Of a DNA stretch of 64,000 nt, positions 31,806 to 40,466 are shown in pieces; position 1 is the first letter of the stretch; the number at the start of each line of letters is the position of its first letter. The stretch lies in NCBI RefSeq assembly GCF_002156965.1, contig NZ_CP021324.1, positions 344,988-408,987 on the forward strand, written 5' to 3'. The stretch is from Candidatus Nitrosomarinus catalina. GTDB lineage: Archaea > Thermoproteota > Nitrososphaeria > Nitrososphaerales > Nitrosopumilaceae. A program made the translations under genes and the position numbers. A model generated the notes under the pieces. It did not search any database. It saw nothing but the letters and a program-made list of their open reading frames with translations, and had not been told where the DNA came from.

Positions 31806-32207
31806 GTGATTATTTTGGTTGGATTATTTAGTAAAACACCTGAAGATATTGCATTTAAAGATAATATTGATCAATTTAAGAAATTCAAAAAACTTGTTAA
31901 AAAGAAAAAATATCCTGAAGCCTTGAAATTAGGTTTGGATTATTTGGAAAAAGTACCTTACAACCATGATGCCTTATTTACTATTGGGGGTATCTACTAC
32001 CTGAAAAATAAATATCGTACTGCAATATCTTATTTTGACAGGGCTCTGGAGACTGGAGATACAGATGTTGAGGTTTTATTGTTAAAGGCATACACACATC
32101 AAAAATTACAAGAAACTGAAATTTCAATTGATTGTTGCAAAAAAATTCAAAGCATTGATCCAAAAAATAAATCTATGATTAATTTATTATCGGAACTAAA
32201 ATCCTAG
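31806..32207 (+). CDS. tetratricopeptide-repeat protein
   Basis: A 133-residue helical protein with about two clear TPR units (HDALFTIGGIYYLKNKYRTAI and the following VEVLLLKAYTHQ) and flanking degenerate ones. It has no signal peptide. The start is GTG at 31806, 3 nt after the nadA stop. It overlaps the convergent nadC gene by 4 nt. Probably a protein-interaction scaffold; a link with NAD synthesis is suggested only by position. Confidence 0.75.
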   Translation: MIILVGLFSKTPEDIAFKDNIDQFKKFKKLVKKKKYPEALKLGLDYLEKVPYNHDALFTIGGIYYLKNKYRTAISYFDRALETGDTDVEVLLLKAYTHQKLQETEISIDCCKKIQSIDPKNKSMINLLSELKS

Positions 32208-33019
32208 ATTTCTAAACTAAAGTCAATTCCTTTTACTGAATTTGTTATACTTCCGATTGAGATAATATCCACATCTGTCTTACCATATTTTGAAATATTT
32301 TTAGAATTAATTCCACCCGATGCTTCTAACAATACTTTGTTTCGTAATTTTTTATTTTTTAATACTTTGATTGTTCTGGTAATTTGACTCGGAGAGAAGT
32401 TGTCTAACATGATGATAGTTGCTCCTTTTTCTGCAGCAAGAACTGCGTCATCTGTATTTTCAACTTCTACTTCAAATTTCTTATATTTTTTCTTAGTTTT
32501 GTTGATTAATGATGATAATGACTGTTCTACTGCTATATGATTATCTTTGATCATTACCATTTCATCTAATCTTAATCTGTGTCTTTCTCCTCCCCCAATT
32601 TTGACAGCTTCCTTATCGAAATATCTTAAACCTGGTGCTGTTTTTCTAGTTGCATACAATTTTGTTTTATTTGGAATTTTCTTTACAAGTTCATTTGTTT
32701 GTGTTGCAATTCCGCTCATTCTTGTTAGTATGTTTAATGCAGTCCTTTCACATGTCAAGATTTTATCTGCCTTTCCTGTAATTTCTATTATGTCTTGATT
32801 AGGTTTTATTTTTGTTCCATCTTTTGTTATGATTTTTGCTTTGCATCCTTTAATTGCAAAAATTTCTTTTGCATATTTTGTGCCTGCAACAATGGCGTTT
32901 TCTCTTGAAATTATTTTTACTGTGATTTCCTTTTTTGATAATAGTTGACTGGTGATGTCCCCTTTACCTATATCTTCGGCAAGAAATTGCGATAATTGCT
33001 TTTTAGGATTAAATGACAA
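32204..33019 (-). CDS. nadC: nicotinate-nucleotide pyrophosphorylase (quinolinate phosphoribosyltransferase)
   Basis: Converts quinolinate and PRPP to nicotinate mononucleotide. The 271-residue protein has the family markers AEDIGKGDIT (14-23), ATRKTAPGLR (~118-127), the EVEVENTDDA strand with catalytic acidic residues, and the C-terminal ASGGINSKNI barrel loop. With nadX and nadA this makes the whole route from aspartate to NaMN in 3 kb. Confidence 0.94.
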   Translation of the reverse strand: MSFNPKKQLSQFLAEDIGKGDITSQLLSKKEITVKIISRENAIVAGTKYAKEIFAIKGCKAKIITKDGTKIKPNQDIIEITGKADKILTCERTALNILTRMSGIATQTNELVKKIPNKTKLYATRKTAPGLRYFDKEAVKIGGGERHRLRLDEMVMIKDNHIAVEQSLSSLINKTKKKYKKFEVEVENTDDAVLAAEKGATIIMLDNFSPSQITRTIKVLKNKKLRNKVLLEASGGINSKNISKYGKTDVDIISIGSITNSVKGIDFSLEI

Positions 33020-33063
33020 TATTATGATTAATGTTATTATGATTTTAAAGATTTAGAATTTTT

Positions 33064-33252
33064 TTATGTAACTTTAATTGCATATTTGCCTTTTTGTGTT
33101 ATTGCTAGTGTTTTAGAAATTTCTGAATTAGTTGGATCAACTACTAGTACGACCCCATTCCAATCTGGTGTTAAGTCTGATGATTTACAACCTGGACAAA
33201 CTTTTTCTGTTGTAACACGTTTACATTTTCTGCATGCCATTTCTCGTGCCAT
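33064..33252 (-). CDS. spt4: transcription elongation factor Spt4
   Basis: A 62-residue zinc-ribbon protein with ligands Cys7, Cys10, Cys19 and Cys22 and the DWNGVVLVVDP strand typical of Spt4 (formerly RpoE''). It forms the Spt4/5 clamp factor on RNA polymerase. The start lies 1 nt from the rpo7 stop, so both are in one operon. Confidence 0.93.
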   Translation of the reverse strand: MAREMACRKCKRVTTEKVCPGCKSSDLTPDWNGVVLVVDPTNSEISKTLAITQKGKYAIKVT

Positions 33253-33253
33253 T

Positions 33254-33871
33254 TTAACTAGCCTCTACTTTCTCTTCTTTTGCAGGTTCACTTGAACCTC
33301 CAGCTTTTTTAATTTCTTCTTCGATCCATTCATCTGCACCTAAGAATGGTTGTCTACAAGTAATACCAATTTTACCCATTGCAGCAGCTTTACCTAATGA
33401 AACAGCTGTAATTCTTGCACGTAATGTTGAACCAACTTTCAAGGTTCTTCCACTTTGATTTGCTAAAATTAATCCCATCTTTACATCACTCTTTAGATAA
33501 TCATCCATAACTTGTGATAAGTGTAGTAATGCATCTGTTGGACCAATTCTTACAAATGCTCCAAAGTCTGTAATGTCCACAATTTCACCTTGAACAATTT
33601 CTTGTAATTTTGGATAAAATGTTAAAGCTTCAAATTCAACTTTGTGGAATGTTCCTCCATCCCCTGCAATCATTTTTCCCATTTCGTCTACTTTAGCATC
33701 TAAAATCATAATGATGTAGCCTAATTCTGCATTAATCATACTCTCGTATTTTTCTTTGAGGATGTTGACTGCTGCCTTTTTGAGTGTAGTTCCAAATAAG
33801 CTTGGAGGTATCCTAACGACATCAACTAGGGTAGATATAGAAAACAACTGTAATTTTTTCTTGAATTTCAA
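33254..33871 (-). CDS. rpo7: RNA polymerase subunit Rpo7 (RpoE')
   Basis: Stalk subunit of the archaeal RNA polymerase (Rpb7 homologue). It has the N-terminal tip domain (DVVRIPPSLFG) and an S1-type OB fold (VQGEIVDITDFGAFVRIGP ... DALLHLSQ). The tail ends in SSEPAKEEKVEAS. The longest frame starts at 33871, but a TTG at 33847 gives the family-like beginning (M)FSISTLVDVVRIPP and may be the true start. It precedes spt4 by 1 nt. Confidence 0.93.
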   Translation of the reverse strand: MKFKKKLQLFSISTLVDVVRIPPSLFGTTLKKAAVNILKEKYESMINAELGYIIMILDAKVDEMGKMIAGDGGTFHKVEFEALTFYPKLQEIVQGEIVDITDFGAFVRIGPTDALLHLSQVMDDYLKSDVKMGLILANQSGRTLKVGSTLRARITAVSLGKAAAMGKIGITCRQPFLGADEWIEEEIKKAGGSSEPAKEEKVEAS

Positions 33872-33992
33872 TTTATGAATCTTTGGGTGATTTGGCTTGA
33901 ATTTCTAAAGATTTTGATGATTTTTGAAAAAAATGACAATTTTTTTCCATGTCCAACTTACTTTAAATATCGTATTTTGATTTTTTTATCCA

Positions 33993-35117
33993 ATGGTTGC
34001 CATAGATCAGGTTCTTGAAAAATTAAGTACTGTTATTGATCCTGATTTGAAAAAAGATATTGTTTCTATGGGAATGATTAAAGATTTAGAACTTAATGAT
34101 GGAAATCTCAAATTTACTTTAGAACTTACTACTCCTGCATGTCCTTTCAATGTAGAAATTGAAGATGATGTGAGAAAAGTAATTGCTGAATTATCTGACT
34201 TGAAAGCTTTTGATTTGAATGTAACTGCCAAAGTAATGGAGGGTCGTTCACTTGAAGCAGACACCCAAATGGCAACTGTCAAGAATATTATCGGTGTTGC
34301 CAGCGGTAAAGGTGGTGTAGGCAAATCCACTGTATCATTAAACTTGGCTCTTGCATTATCTCAAACTGGAGCAAAAGTTGGATTACTTGATGCCGATATC
34401 TATGGACCTAGTATTCCGTTGATGTTGGGAATGGAAGATGGTTCAATGGAAGTTGAAGATAATAAACTTCAACCTGCAGATGTTAATGGATTAAAAGTAG
34501 TATCTTTTGGCTTTTTTGCAGATCAATCTAAACAAGCTGCAATATATCGTGGCCCTATTATTTCTGGAATTTTAAAACAATTTTTGGTTGACACTAATTG
34601 GTCCGAATTAGATTATCTAATTGTTGATCTTCCACCTGGAACTGGTGACATTCCATTAACTCTTGCACAAACAATTCCAATTACTGGAATTCTTGTTATC
34701 ACTACTCCTCAGGATGTTGCAAGTAATGTTGCAGTAAAAGCAGTTTCAATGTTTGAAAAACTTAATGTTCCTATTATCGGGGTGATTGAAAATATGAGTC
34801 ATTTTGTTTGTCCAAAATGTGATGATAAACATTACATCTTTGGAAATGGTGGAGCTAAAAAAATTAGTGAACAATTCAAAATTCCATTTTTGGGTGAAAT
34901 CCCATTAAATTATGGAATTATGTCTGGTTCTGATTCTGGAAAGCCAATCATGAGCACAAATACTGATTCACCAAGTGCTGAAGCATTTCGTGCTAGTGCA
35001 AAAAATGTTGCTGCACAATGTAGTATCATTGCATCTAATTTACAAGAAGAAATGGAATCTGAATCTGGTGACTCTGAATCATCTAATGAAGATTCTACAA
35101 ATAACGGCACTTCTTAA
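33993..35117 (+). CDS. Mrp/NBP35-type iron-sulfur carrier ATPase with MIP18 domain
   Basis: Residues ~1-90 are a MIP18/DUF59 domain (MVAIDQVLEKLSTVIDP), and ~95-350 a P-loop domain with the deviant Walker A GKGGVGKSTVS and LLDADIYGPSIP. A C-terminal CPKC pair is the expected bridging [4Fe-4S] site of the dimer. It is thought to carry Fe-S clusters to target proteins. The last ~20 residues are an acidic Ser/Glu/Asp tail. Abundant in AOA. Confidence 0.9.
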   Translation: MVAIDQVLEKLSTVIDPDLKKDIVSMGMIKDLELNDGNLKFTLELTTPACPFNVEIEDDVRKVIAELSDLKAFDLNVTAKVMEGRSLEADTQMATVKNIIGVASGKGGVGKSTVSLNLALALSQTGAKVGLLDADIYGPSIPLMLGMEDGSMEVEDNKLQPADVNGLKVVSFGFFADQSKQAAIYRGPIISGILKQFLVDTNWSELDYLIVDLPPGTGDIPLTLAQTIPITGILVITTPQDVASNVAVKAVSMFEKLNVPIIGVIENMSHFVCPKCDDKHYIFGNGGAKKISEQFKIPFLGEIPLNYGIMSGSDSGKPIMSTNTDSPSAEAFRASAKNVAAQCSIIASNLQEEMESESGDSESSNEDSTNNGTS

Positions 35118-35128
35118 TTGAGATTCCT

Positions 35129-35623
35129 GTGAAATTACCTGATTCTATTAGAGACCAATTCAAAACTCCTTTAGGTATTTTATTGCCAATTGGAGAAGAT
35201 AATAAAGAAAATATTCAAAAATATCTCTCAAAAAATTCCTATGTCGTAACCGTTGGAGATCAAACTACTGAAAAAATGATTAATTTTGGATTAACTCCTT
35301 CTTTGCAAATTATTGATGGTTTTGAGAAAAGACAAAAACGTGATTTGCCAAAACTTGGAAATGCCACTGAATTGAAAATTGATAATCCTGCAGCTGAAAT
35401 TACTTTGGAAAGTATTGACTTGATCAAAAAAGCATTTACTATGACTTCTCCTGTTAGAATAACTGTGTTTGGTGAAGAAGATTTGTTAGTACTTCCTGTT
35501 TGTATTCATGCTCCTGACAATTCAGTTGTCCTATATGGCCAGCCAAATGAGGGGCTTGTTTTAGTTGAAATTACTACAGAAATTAGAAATAAAGCACAAA
35601 CATTACTTGATCTAATGAACTAA
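35129..35623 (+). CDS. GTP-dependent dephospho-CoA kinase (DUF359 family)
   Basis: A 164-residue protein of the archaeal DUF359 family that performs the last step of CoA synthesis using GTP. Recognisable are GDQTTEKMINFGLTPSLQIIDG and VLYGQPNEGLVLVEI segments. It starts with GTG at 35129, 12 nt downstream of the Mrp gene, so probably co-transcribed. Its stop codon is immediately followed by the candidate C/D box sRNA. Confidence 0.88.
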   Translation: MKLPDSIRDQFKTPLGILLPIGEDNKENIQKYLSKNSYVVTVGDQTTEKMINFGLTPSLQIIDGFEKRQKRDLPKLGNATELKIDNPAAEITLESIDLIKKAFTMTSPVRITVFGEEDLLVLPVCIHAPDNSVVLYGQPNEGLVLVEITTEIRNKAQTLLDLMN

Positions 35624-35624
35624 T

Positions 35625-35683
35625 GGGGTGTGATGAGACGGTGGCTGTATGATTCGTGATTACCCCACATAACCTCTGACCCT
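35625..35683 (+). ncRNA. candidate C/D box sRNA (rRNA/tRNA 2'-O-methylation guide)
   Basis: Elements in correct order: C box GTGATGA (35630-35636), a 12-nt guide, D'-like ATGA (35649-35652), a 3-nt spacer, C'-like GTGATTA (35656-35662), a 13-nt guide and D box CTGA (35676-35679). The flanking GGGG (35625-35628) and CCC (35680-35682) can form the terminal stem. The length of ~59 nt is typical of archaeal C/D sRNAs. It begins 2 nt after the dephospho-CoA kinase stop, so it may be released from that mRNA. Guide targets were not determined. Confidence 0.65.
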
Positions 35684-35840
35684 ATTTATTCATAATTTTA
35701 CGAAATCAAAATCAACCAATCGTCTTACAAAAATTTGTACGTTTTCGTTAATGGTTGTTTTTAAGAGTTAACGAAAAGCTGACCATTTGCTTACAAGAAT
35801 TGACATTTCAAGATAAAGATAGATTGCTTTACAACAAACT

Positions 35841-36218
35841 ATGAAACTAGATGATGATCTAAAGTTACAAATTTTAGAAAAAGTTGGAATATACTCCCAA
35901 AGGTTTTCCATTCCTGAACCTGTGATTTTGTTAACTACAAAAGAAGTTCTTGATGCTCCCAGAGAAATGACTGAAGGTAGACGAACATCTGCTTACAAAT
36001 ACTATGGTGTTTCTTATTTACAACATAATTTGGTTTTTCTTAATGTTAGAAAAATTCCTGATGAAAAAACACTTGAAAACACACTTGTTCATGAATTAAT
36101 TCATATGCGATTTCCTTATCTTGCACATGGAAAACGATTCAATAAATTAGTTAGACAAGGATTAAAAGGAAAAACCTTCTCTCCTTATAAAAAAAGAAGT
36201 AAAATTCCTTCTTTTTGA
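35841..36218 (+). CDS. SprT-like zinc metalloprotease-fold protein
   Basis: A 125-residue protein with the zinc-binding HExxH motif in LVHELIHMRFPYLAHGKRFNKL, where the later His in AHGKRF may be the third ligand, as in SprT/wss1-type minimal proteases. The basic tail (KKRSKIPSF) may bind nucleic acid. Catalytic activity and substrate are inferred from the motif only. It overlaps the TTG start of the pyrophosphatase gene by 4 nt. Confidence 0.75.
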   Translation: MKLDDDLKLQILEKVGIYSQRFSIPEPVILLTTKEVLDAPREMTEGRRTSAYKYYGVSYLQHNLVFLNVRKIPDEKTLENTLVHELIHMRFPYLAHGKRFNKLVRQGLKGKTFSPYKKRSKIPSF

Positions 36219-38293
36219 TTAATACTTTTAAGATTGAACTAACTCAATATACTGTGGATATTTCTGAGGTTCTGCCTTTCATAGCTGGAATTGCATCTTT
36301 TCTTGTAGCTGGTGGTTTAGTTGCTTGGATTACCAAACAACCTTCTGGTAGCAAAGAAATGATGGATATCTCAAATGCTGTAAAAGAAGGAGCTTCTGCA
36401 TTTTTAAGACGTGAAATGAAAATTATTGTTCCTGTCGCAATTGCACTTTCAGTCATTATTGGTGCCTTTTTACAACCATCCAACGGAATCGCATTTGCAG
36501 TTGGTGCAGCATTATCTGCAGTTGCAGGAATTATTTCATTAAAAATTACAGTAAAAGCAGCAGTAAGAGCTGCAAATCTAAGTAGTGAAGGTCTTGGAAA
36601 AACATTTGCTATGGCGTTTCGGGGTGGAGCCACCGTTGGATTAGCAGTACCTGCAATGGCTCTTTTGGCAATTACTGGTTTGTATTTAATTTACCCTGAT
36701 CCAATTACAATTGCAGGAGTGGGAATTGGTGCAAGTCTAATTGCATTATTCATCAGGATCGGTGGTGGCATTTTTACAAAGGCAGCTGATATGGGCGCTG
36801 ATTTAGTTGGTAAAGTTGAAGCAAATATTCCTGAAGATGATCCTAGAAATCCTGCTACTATTGCCGATAATGTTGGTGATAATGTTGGTGATGCAGCTGG
36901 AATGGGTTCTGATGTTTATGAATCCTATATCGTAACAATACTTGCTGCATTACTAATTGCTGCATTAATTGGTGCACCAAACTTTTTCCTTTATCCGATT
37001 TTAATTGGTTCTTCTGGAATGATTGCATCCATAATTGGTGTTGTAATTGTTGGTTCAAAGGGTGTAACTGATGTCATGAAACCCCTTAATCGTTCATTCT
37101 ATGTTTCAGCTGCAATTGCAATTGGATTAAACTATGTTTTCATTACACAATTTATTGATCAATCTTCAACTGCACTTGCTTTGTTTGGAACTACTGTAAT
37201 TGGTGTCATACTAGTTCCTGTCATTCAAAAAATTACTGATAATTATACTAGTTACAAAAAAGGCCCAGTTAAAGAAATTGCAGATTCTGCAAAATGGGGT
37301 TATGCATCATTAACTTTAATGGGAATAATCAAAGGAATGCAATCAACTGGACCATTCATGATTGCACTAGTTGTTGCAATTATCATCTCGTACTCTATTG
37401 CTTCTTCTGCAGCTCCTGAAGGTGCAGATCCAGTACTTTATGGCATTTTTGGAACTTCTTTGACTGCAATGGCAATGTTGAGTCTTGCTGGAATAGTTCT
37501 AAGTATTGATGCATTTGGTCCAATTGCTGATAATGCAGGAGGAATTGTTGAAATGACTGGAATGGGTGAAGAAAATCGAAAAGTAACTGATGAAATTGAT
37601 GCTGTTGGAAATACAACTAAAGCAGTAACTAAGGGATTTGCGATAGCTAGTGCTGCCCTGGCTGCATTAGCTATGATTCAAGCTTTTCAATTTGAAGCAG
37701 CCCATATTTTTGAAGGTGTTTTGGAATTAAATTATAGTTTAACAAATCCCGCAATAATTGTTGGATTGTTAGTTGGTGGTCTAATTCCATTTATTATAAC
37801 TGGTCAATTGATCAATGGTGTTTCTAGAGCTGCAGGTAAAATGGTAGATGAAGTTAGAAGACAATTCAAAGCTGATCCTGGTATTCTTGCAGGAACTTCA
37901 AAACCTGATTATGCAAAGTGTGTTGATATTGCAACTGTTGCTTCGATTAGAGAATTATGGAAACCTGCAATCGTTGCAATTATTTCACCTATAATTTTGG
38001 GAATTTTACTGGGTCCTACTGCAGTTGCTGGTTTGTTAATGGGTGCAGTTGTAACTGGAATTTTACTAGCATATCATTTAGCAAATACTGGTGGTGCATG
38101 GGATAATGCAAAGAAATTGGTTGAAATGAAAGGTGAGAAAGGTTCTGAAGTTCATAAAGTTGCAGTGGTTGGTGATATTATTGGTGATCCTTACAAAGAT
38201 ACTGCAGGACCTGCACTAAATACCGTAATCAAATTACTAAATACTATAGCAATTGTATTTGTATCTGCATTTGTCGCAATTCTTTCAATTTAA
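36215..38293 (+). CDS. hppA: membrane-bound proton-pumping pyrophosphatase (K+-independent type)
   Basis: A 692-residue protein with ~16 transmembrane helices that couples pyrophosphate hydrolysis to cation pumping. The pyrophosphate site is seen in DNVGDNVGDAAG (from Asp218), EANIPEDDPRNPATI and the C-terminal GDTVGDPYKDTAGPALN-like segment. In GNTTKA the residue that decides potassium dependence is Lys469 rather than Ala, which marks the K+-independent, H+-pumping class. Starts with TTG at 36215, overlapping the previous gene. It would recover energy from pyrophosphate released in biosynthesis. Confidence 0.95.
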   Translation: MINTFKIELTQYTVDISEVLPFIAGIASFLVAGGLVAWITKQPSGSKEMMDISNAVKEGASAFLRREMKIIVPVAIALSVIIGAFLQPSNGIAFAVGAALSAVAGIISLKITVKAAVRAANLSSEGLGKTFAMAFRGGATVGLAVPAMALLAITGLYLIYPDPITIAGVGIGASLIALFIRIGGGIFTKAADMGADLVGKVEANIPEDDPRNPATIADNVGDNVGDAAGMGSDVYESYIVTILAALLIAALIGAPNFFLYPILIGSSGMIASIIGVVIVGSKGVTDVMKPLNRSFYVSAAIAIGLNYVFITQFIDQSSTALALFGTTVIGVILVPVIQKITDNYTSYKKGPVKEIADSAKWGYASLTLMGIIKGMQSTGPFMIALVVAIIISYSIASSAAPEGADPVLYGIFGTSLTAMAMLSLAGIVLSIDAFGPIADNAGGIVEMTGMGEENRKVTDEIDAVGNTTKAVTKGFAIASAALAALAMIQAFQFEAAHIFEGVLELNYSLTNPAIIVGLLVGGLIPFIITGQLINGVSRAAGKMVDEVRRQFKADPGILAGTSKPDYAKCVDIATVASIRELWKPAIVAIISPIILGILLGPTAVAGLLMGAVVTGILLAYHLANTGGAWDNAKKLVEMKGEKGSEVHKVAVVGDIIGDPYKDTAGPALNTVIKLLNTIAIVFVSAFVAILSI

Positions 38294-38298
38294 AATTT

Positions 38299-38475
38299 TT
38301 AATCAATACTCAAAGTCATATCTAATTCATCAACTTGTGCTTGAATGGCTTTTTGTAAAGTTTGACTGTGCTTGCTACAAAATTTAAAATAATCATCTGC
38401 TGTTTGAAAGCAACCACAAATCCATTCTGTTTTTTTGTCCCCTTCAATTGTGATTTTTGAATATTTTTTGTTCAT
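38299..38475 (-). CDS. small cysteine-containing protein (58 aa)
   Basis: An ATG-initiated frame on the minus strand encodes 58 residues beginning MNKKYSKITIEGDKK, with CGC (20-22) and a later Cys-Ser-Lys-His. It fills the gap between hppA and the DUF2024 gene. The charged, non-repetitive composition and the metal-type Cys/His pattern support a real gene. Function unknown. Confidence 0.55.
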   Translation of the reverse strand: MNKKYSKITIEGDKKTEWICGCFQTADDYFKFCSKHSQTLQKAIQAQVDELDMTLSID

Positions 38476-38528
38476 AAATTACCTTGTAATTTATTCTAAA
38501 AATATTTTTTTAAAAAAGAAAAAAATGT

Positions 38529-38786
38529 TTAAGGACAGCCTTCCATTTTTTGAATGAAATAGCCTTTTTCCTTAATTGCCTGCTCTACAGGCTCTGGACA
38601 AGATTGTGAGTGGCAAAATGTACATTCATTTTGTGTCATTTGTGCTTCTCCTTCTCCTATCTCTTTCAACCATTCTTTGCCATATTCTATGGCTTTAGGA
38701 TGATCTTTTTCACCCGTAATTACATCAAAGTGCATTGTGTGACCGTCTGCTGCTTTGACATAAGTGTCGTATACGTGAATTTCCAT
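38529..38786 (-). CDS. DUF2024-family protein
   Basis: An 85-residue protein starting MEIHVYDTYVKA, with the conserved HFDVITGEKDHPKAIEYGKEWL core of the DUF2024 family. Three cysteines lie near the C-terminus (CTFCHSQSC). The family has no established function. Confidence 0.8.
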   Translation of the reverse strand: MEIHVYDTYVKAADGHTMHFDVITGEKDHPKAIEYGKEWLKEIGEGEAQMTQNECTFCHSQSCPEPVEQAIKEKGYFIQKMEGCP

Positions 38787-38836
38787 ATTTTTTGTTAAAA
38801 AAGGGGATATTTAATTCCAAAGATGATTCTATGTGC

Positions 38837-39277
38837 TTACATTCTGAAAATTTTTCTGATGACTCTCTGTATTTTTTGTAATATTGAAAAGTCATTAATT
38901 GGAATTTCTATGACGTCTGATTCTAGAACAAATGCTTTGAAATTTTTATTGATTCCTGAATAGATTGTCCATACTACTGGATTAGTTTGCATAAATTTTT
39001 TATCTGTATTTGAAGGATATGCCTCTGAATTTGGATGTGAGTGGAATATTCCTACTACTTCAATTTTTTTGTCTTCGGCAATTTGGTATGCCTCTATCAA
39101 TTGTTCATTTGAAATTGTAAAATTTATTGGTGATTCATCAATATTTTTTGTTAAAAAAACCTCTTCAACTTTATTCTCTTTTCCAAATAATATTGCACAT
39201 GCTTCGTTAGGTTTTTGGCTTTCTGAATGTTGTACAAGAATTTTTTTATCTGACTGTTTTAAAATAATTTTCTGCAA
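38837..39277 (-). CDS. JAMM/MPN+ zinc metalloprotease
   Basis: A 146-residue MPN-domain protein with the complete JAMM motif: Glu25, His79-Ser-His81, Ser89 and Asp92 (FHSHPNSEAYPSNTD). Archaeal JAMM proteins cleave ubiquitin-like SAMP conjugates or release sulfur-carrier modifications. No ubiquitin-like or E1 gene is in this window. It starts 3 nt from the stop of the upstream cupredoxin gene, so the two are likely co-transcribed. Confidence 0.88.
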   Translation of the reverse strand: MQKIILKQSDKKILVQHSESQKPNEACAILFGKENKVEEVFLTKNIDESPINFTISNEQLIEAYQIAEDKKIEVVGIFHSHPNSEAYPSNTDKKFMQTNPVVWTIYSGINKNFKAFVLESDVIEIPINDFSILQKIQRVIRKIFRM

Positions 39278-39279
39278 AT

Positions 39280-40374
39280 CTATTCTACATTAACTGTTCC
39301 AATCATCCATGGATGTAATATGCAATAATAGTCAAAATTACCTGCTTCAGTAAATGTAAATTGGTAGGTGTCTCCTAAGTTTAGAATTTGTGAATCAAAT
39401 ATTCCGTCAGCTCCGTTTGCTGGACTTCCTGATGTTGCAGTATGCATTGCATCATCTTCATTAACCCATTCAATTGGTGTTCCTGCTGGAATGTTAATTG
39501 TTTCTGGGTTATAGTAAATTCTTCCATCTTCTGGAATTGCAGCTCCTTCTGGAATAATTATCTTAGTTGCTTCTTTTGGAGCTTCAATAACCAAAGTTGC
39601 AATCATCCATGGATGAACAATACACAAGTATTCGTATTCGCCAATTTCTAAGTTAGTTGTATCTAAAGAATATGTTTCTCCTTCACTAATCAAACTAGAA
39701 TCAAATGTCTCTCCATAATCTGATGCACTGGTAACTGTATGTGGTGCAACATCTACGTTTGTCCATACAACTGTATGTCCTTGTGTTACAACTGCTCTAT
39801 CTGGATCATAATCTGGATTTCCTTCTTGTGCTGAATCTTTAAGAATTTCAATTGCAAAAATTGGTCCAGCTGGAACATCTTCCATTGATTCTTCATCAAT
39901 TAATTCTTCGGCTAACTCTGCTTCACTTTCATTCATTGATCCAGCTGTAATCCAAATAACTAATCCGCTAGCAACTGCTAATCCTAATACTAAACCAATT
40001 GGTTTAATGCTTCCTGGTTTTTTCATTGCTATCCATGCAACTCCTGCAGATGGAAGTGCAATTGCTAGAATAACTAGAATTAATGAAAATGTGTAATCTG
40101 AAGAATTCATTGTACCTAATGCATAAAGTCCAAATCCTATTGAAATGCCAACAATAACCAAAGTTGTAATTTTGGCTCTATTACTAGTTGAGACTCCGCC
40201 ATCCAGAATACCTGCTGCTGTGAAAATTAGTCCTACAAACATTGTTAGGCCTGTTAGTGCGTGCATTCCGTCGATGAATGTGTGTGCAATTCCTGCATAT
40301 GATAAAATCAGACCAGCTAATCCTACGCCTGTAAGGCCCATGCCTGGCATTAATAGGTCCCAATTACTCATCAA
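39280..40374 (-). CDS. membrane protein with two plastocyanin-like copper domains
   Basis: About five transmembrane helices (residues ~8-143) are followed by an acidic linker and two consecutive blue-copper domains. Domain 1 (~170-260) has an APHTVTSAS histidine and CIVHPWM. Domain 2 (~265-364) has an AMHTATSGS histidine and Cys351, His354 and Met357 in CILHPWM. Both therefore retain all four type 1 ligands. Divergent from heme O synthase. A two-copper membrane electron carrier serving the oxidase or the quinone pool is a reasonable inference. Confidence 0.88.
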   Translation of the reverse strand: MMSNWDLLMPGMGLTGVGLAGLILSYAGIAHTFIDGMHALTGLTMFVGLIFTAAGILDGGVSTSNRAKITTLVIVGISIGFGLYALGTMNSSDYTFSLILVILAIALPSAGVAWIAMKKPGSIKPIGLVLGLAVASGLVIWITAGSMNESEAELAEELIDEESMEDVPAGPIFAIEILKDSAQEGNPDYDPDRAVVTQGHTVVWTNVDVAPHTVTSASDYGETFDSSLISEGETYSLDTTNLEIGEYEYLCIVHPWMIATLVIEAPKEATKIIIPEGAAIPEDGRIYYNPETINIPAGTPIEWVNEDDAMHTATSGSPANGADGIFDSQILNLGDTYQFTFTEAGNFDYYCILHPWMIGTVNVE

Positions 40375-40466
40375 AATAAGCTGGTAAGAGTGAGATACTT
40401 ATTCCTTTTGAAATATAATGGATCTACAACAAGGAATAAAACGGCTTTGAAATTGGGTAGAGTAAA

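Noticed and set aside
36858-37616. Gln/His-rich antisense frames opposite hppA
   Set aside because: Low-complexity shadows of a membrane protein gene that matches its family end to end.
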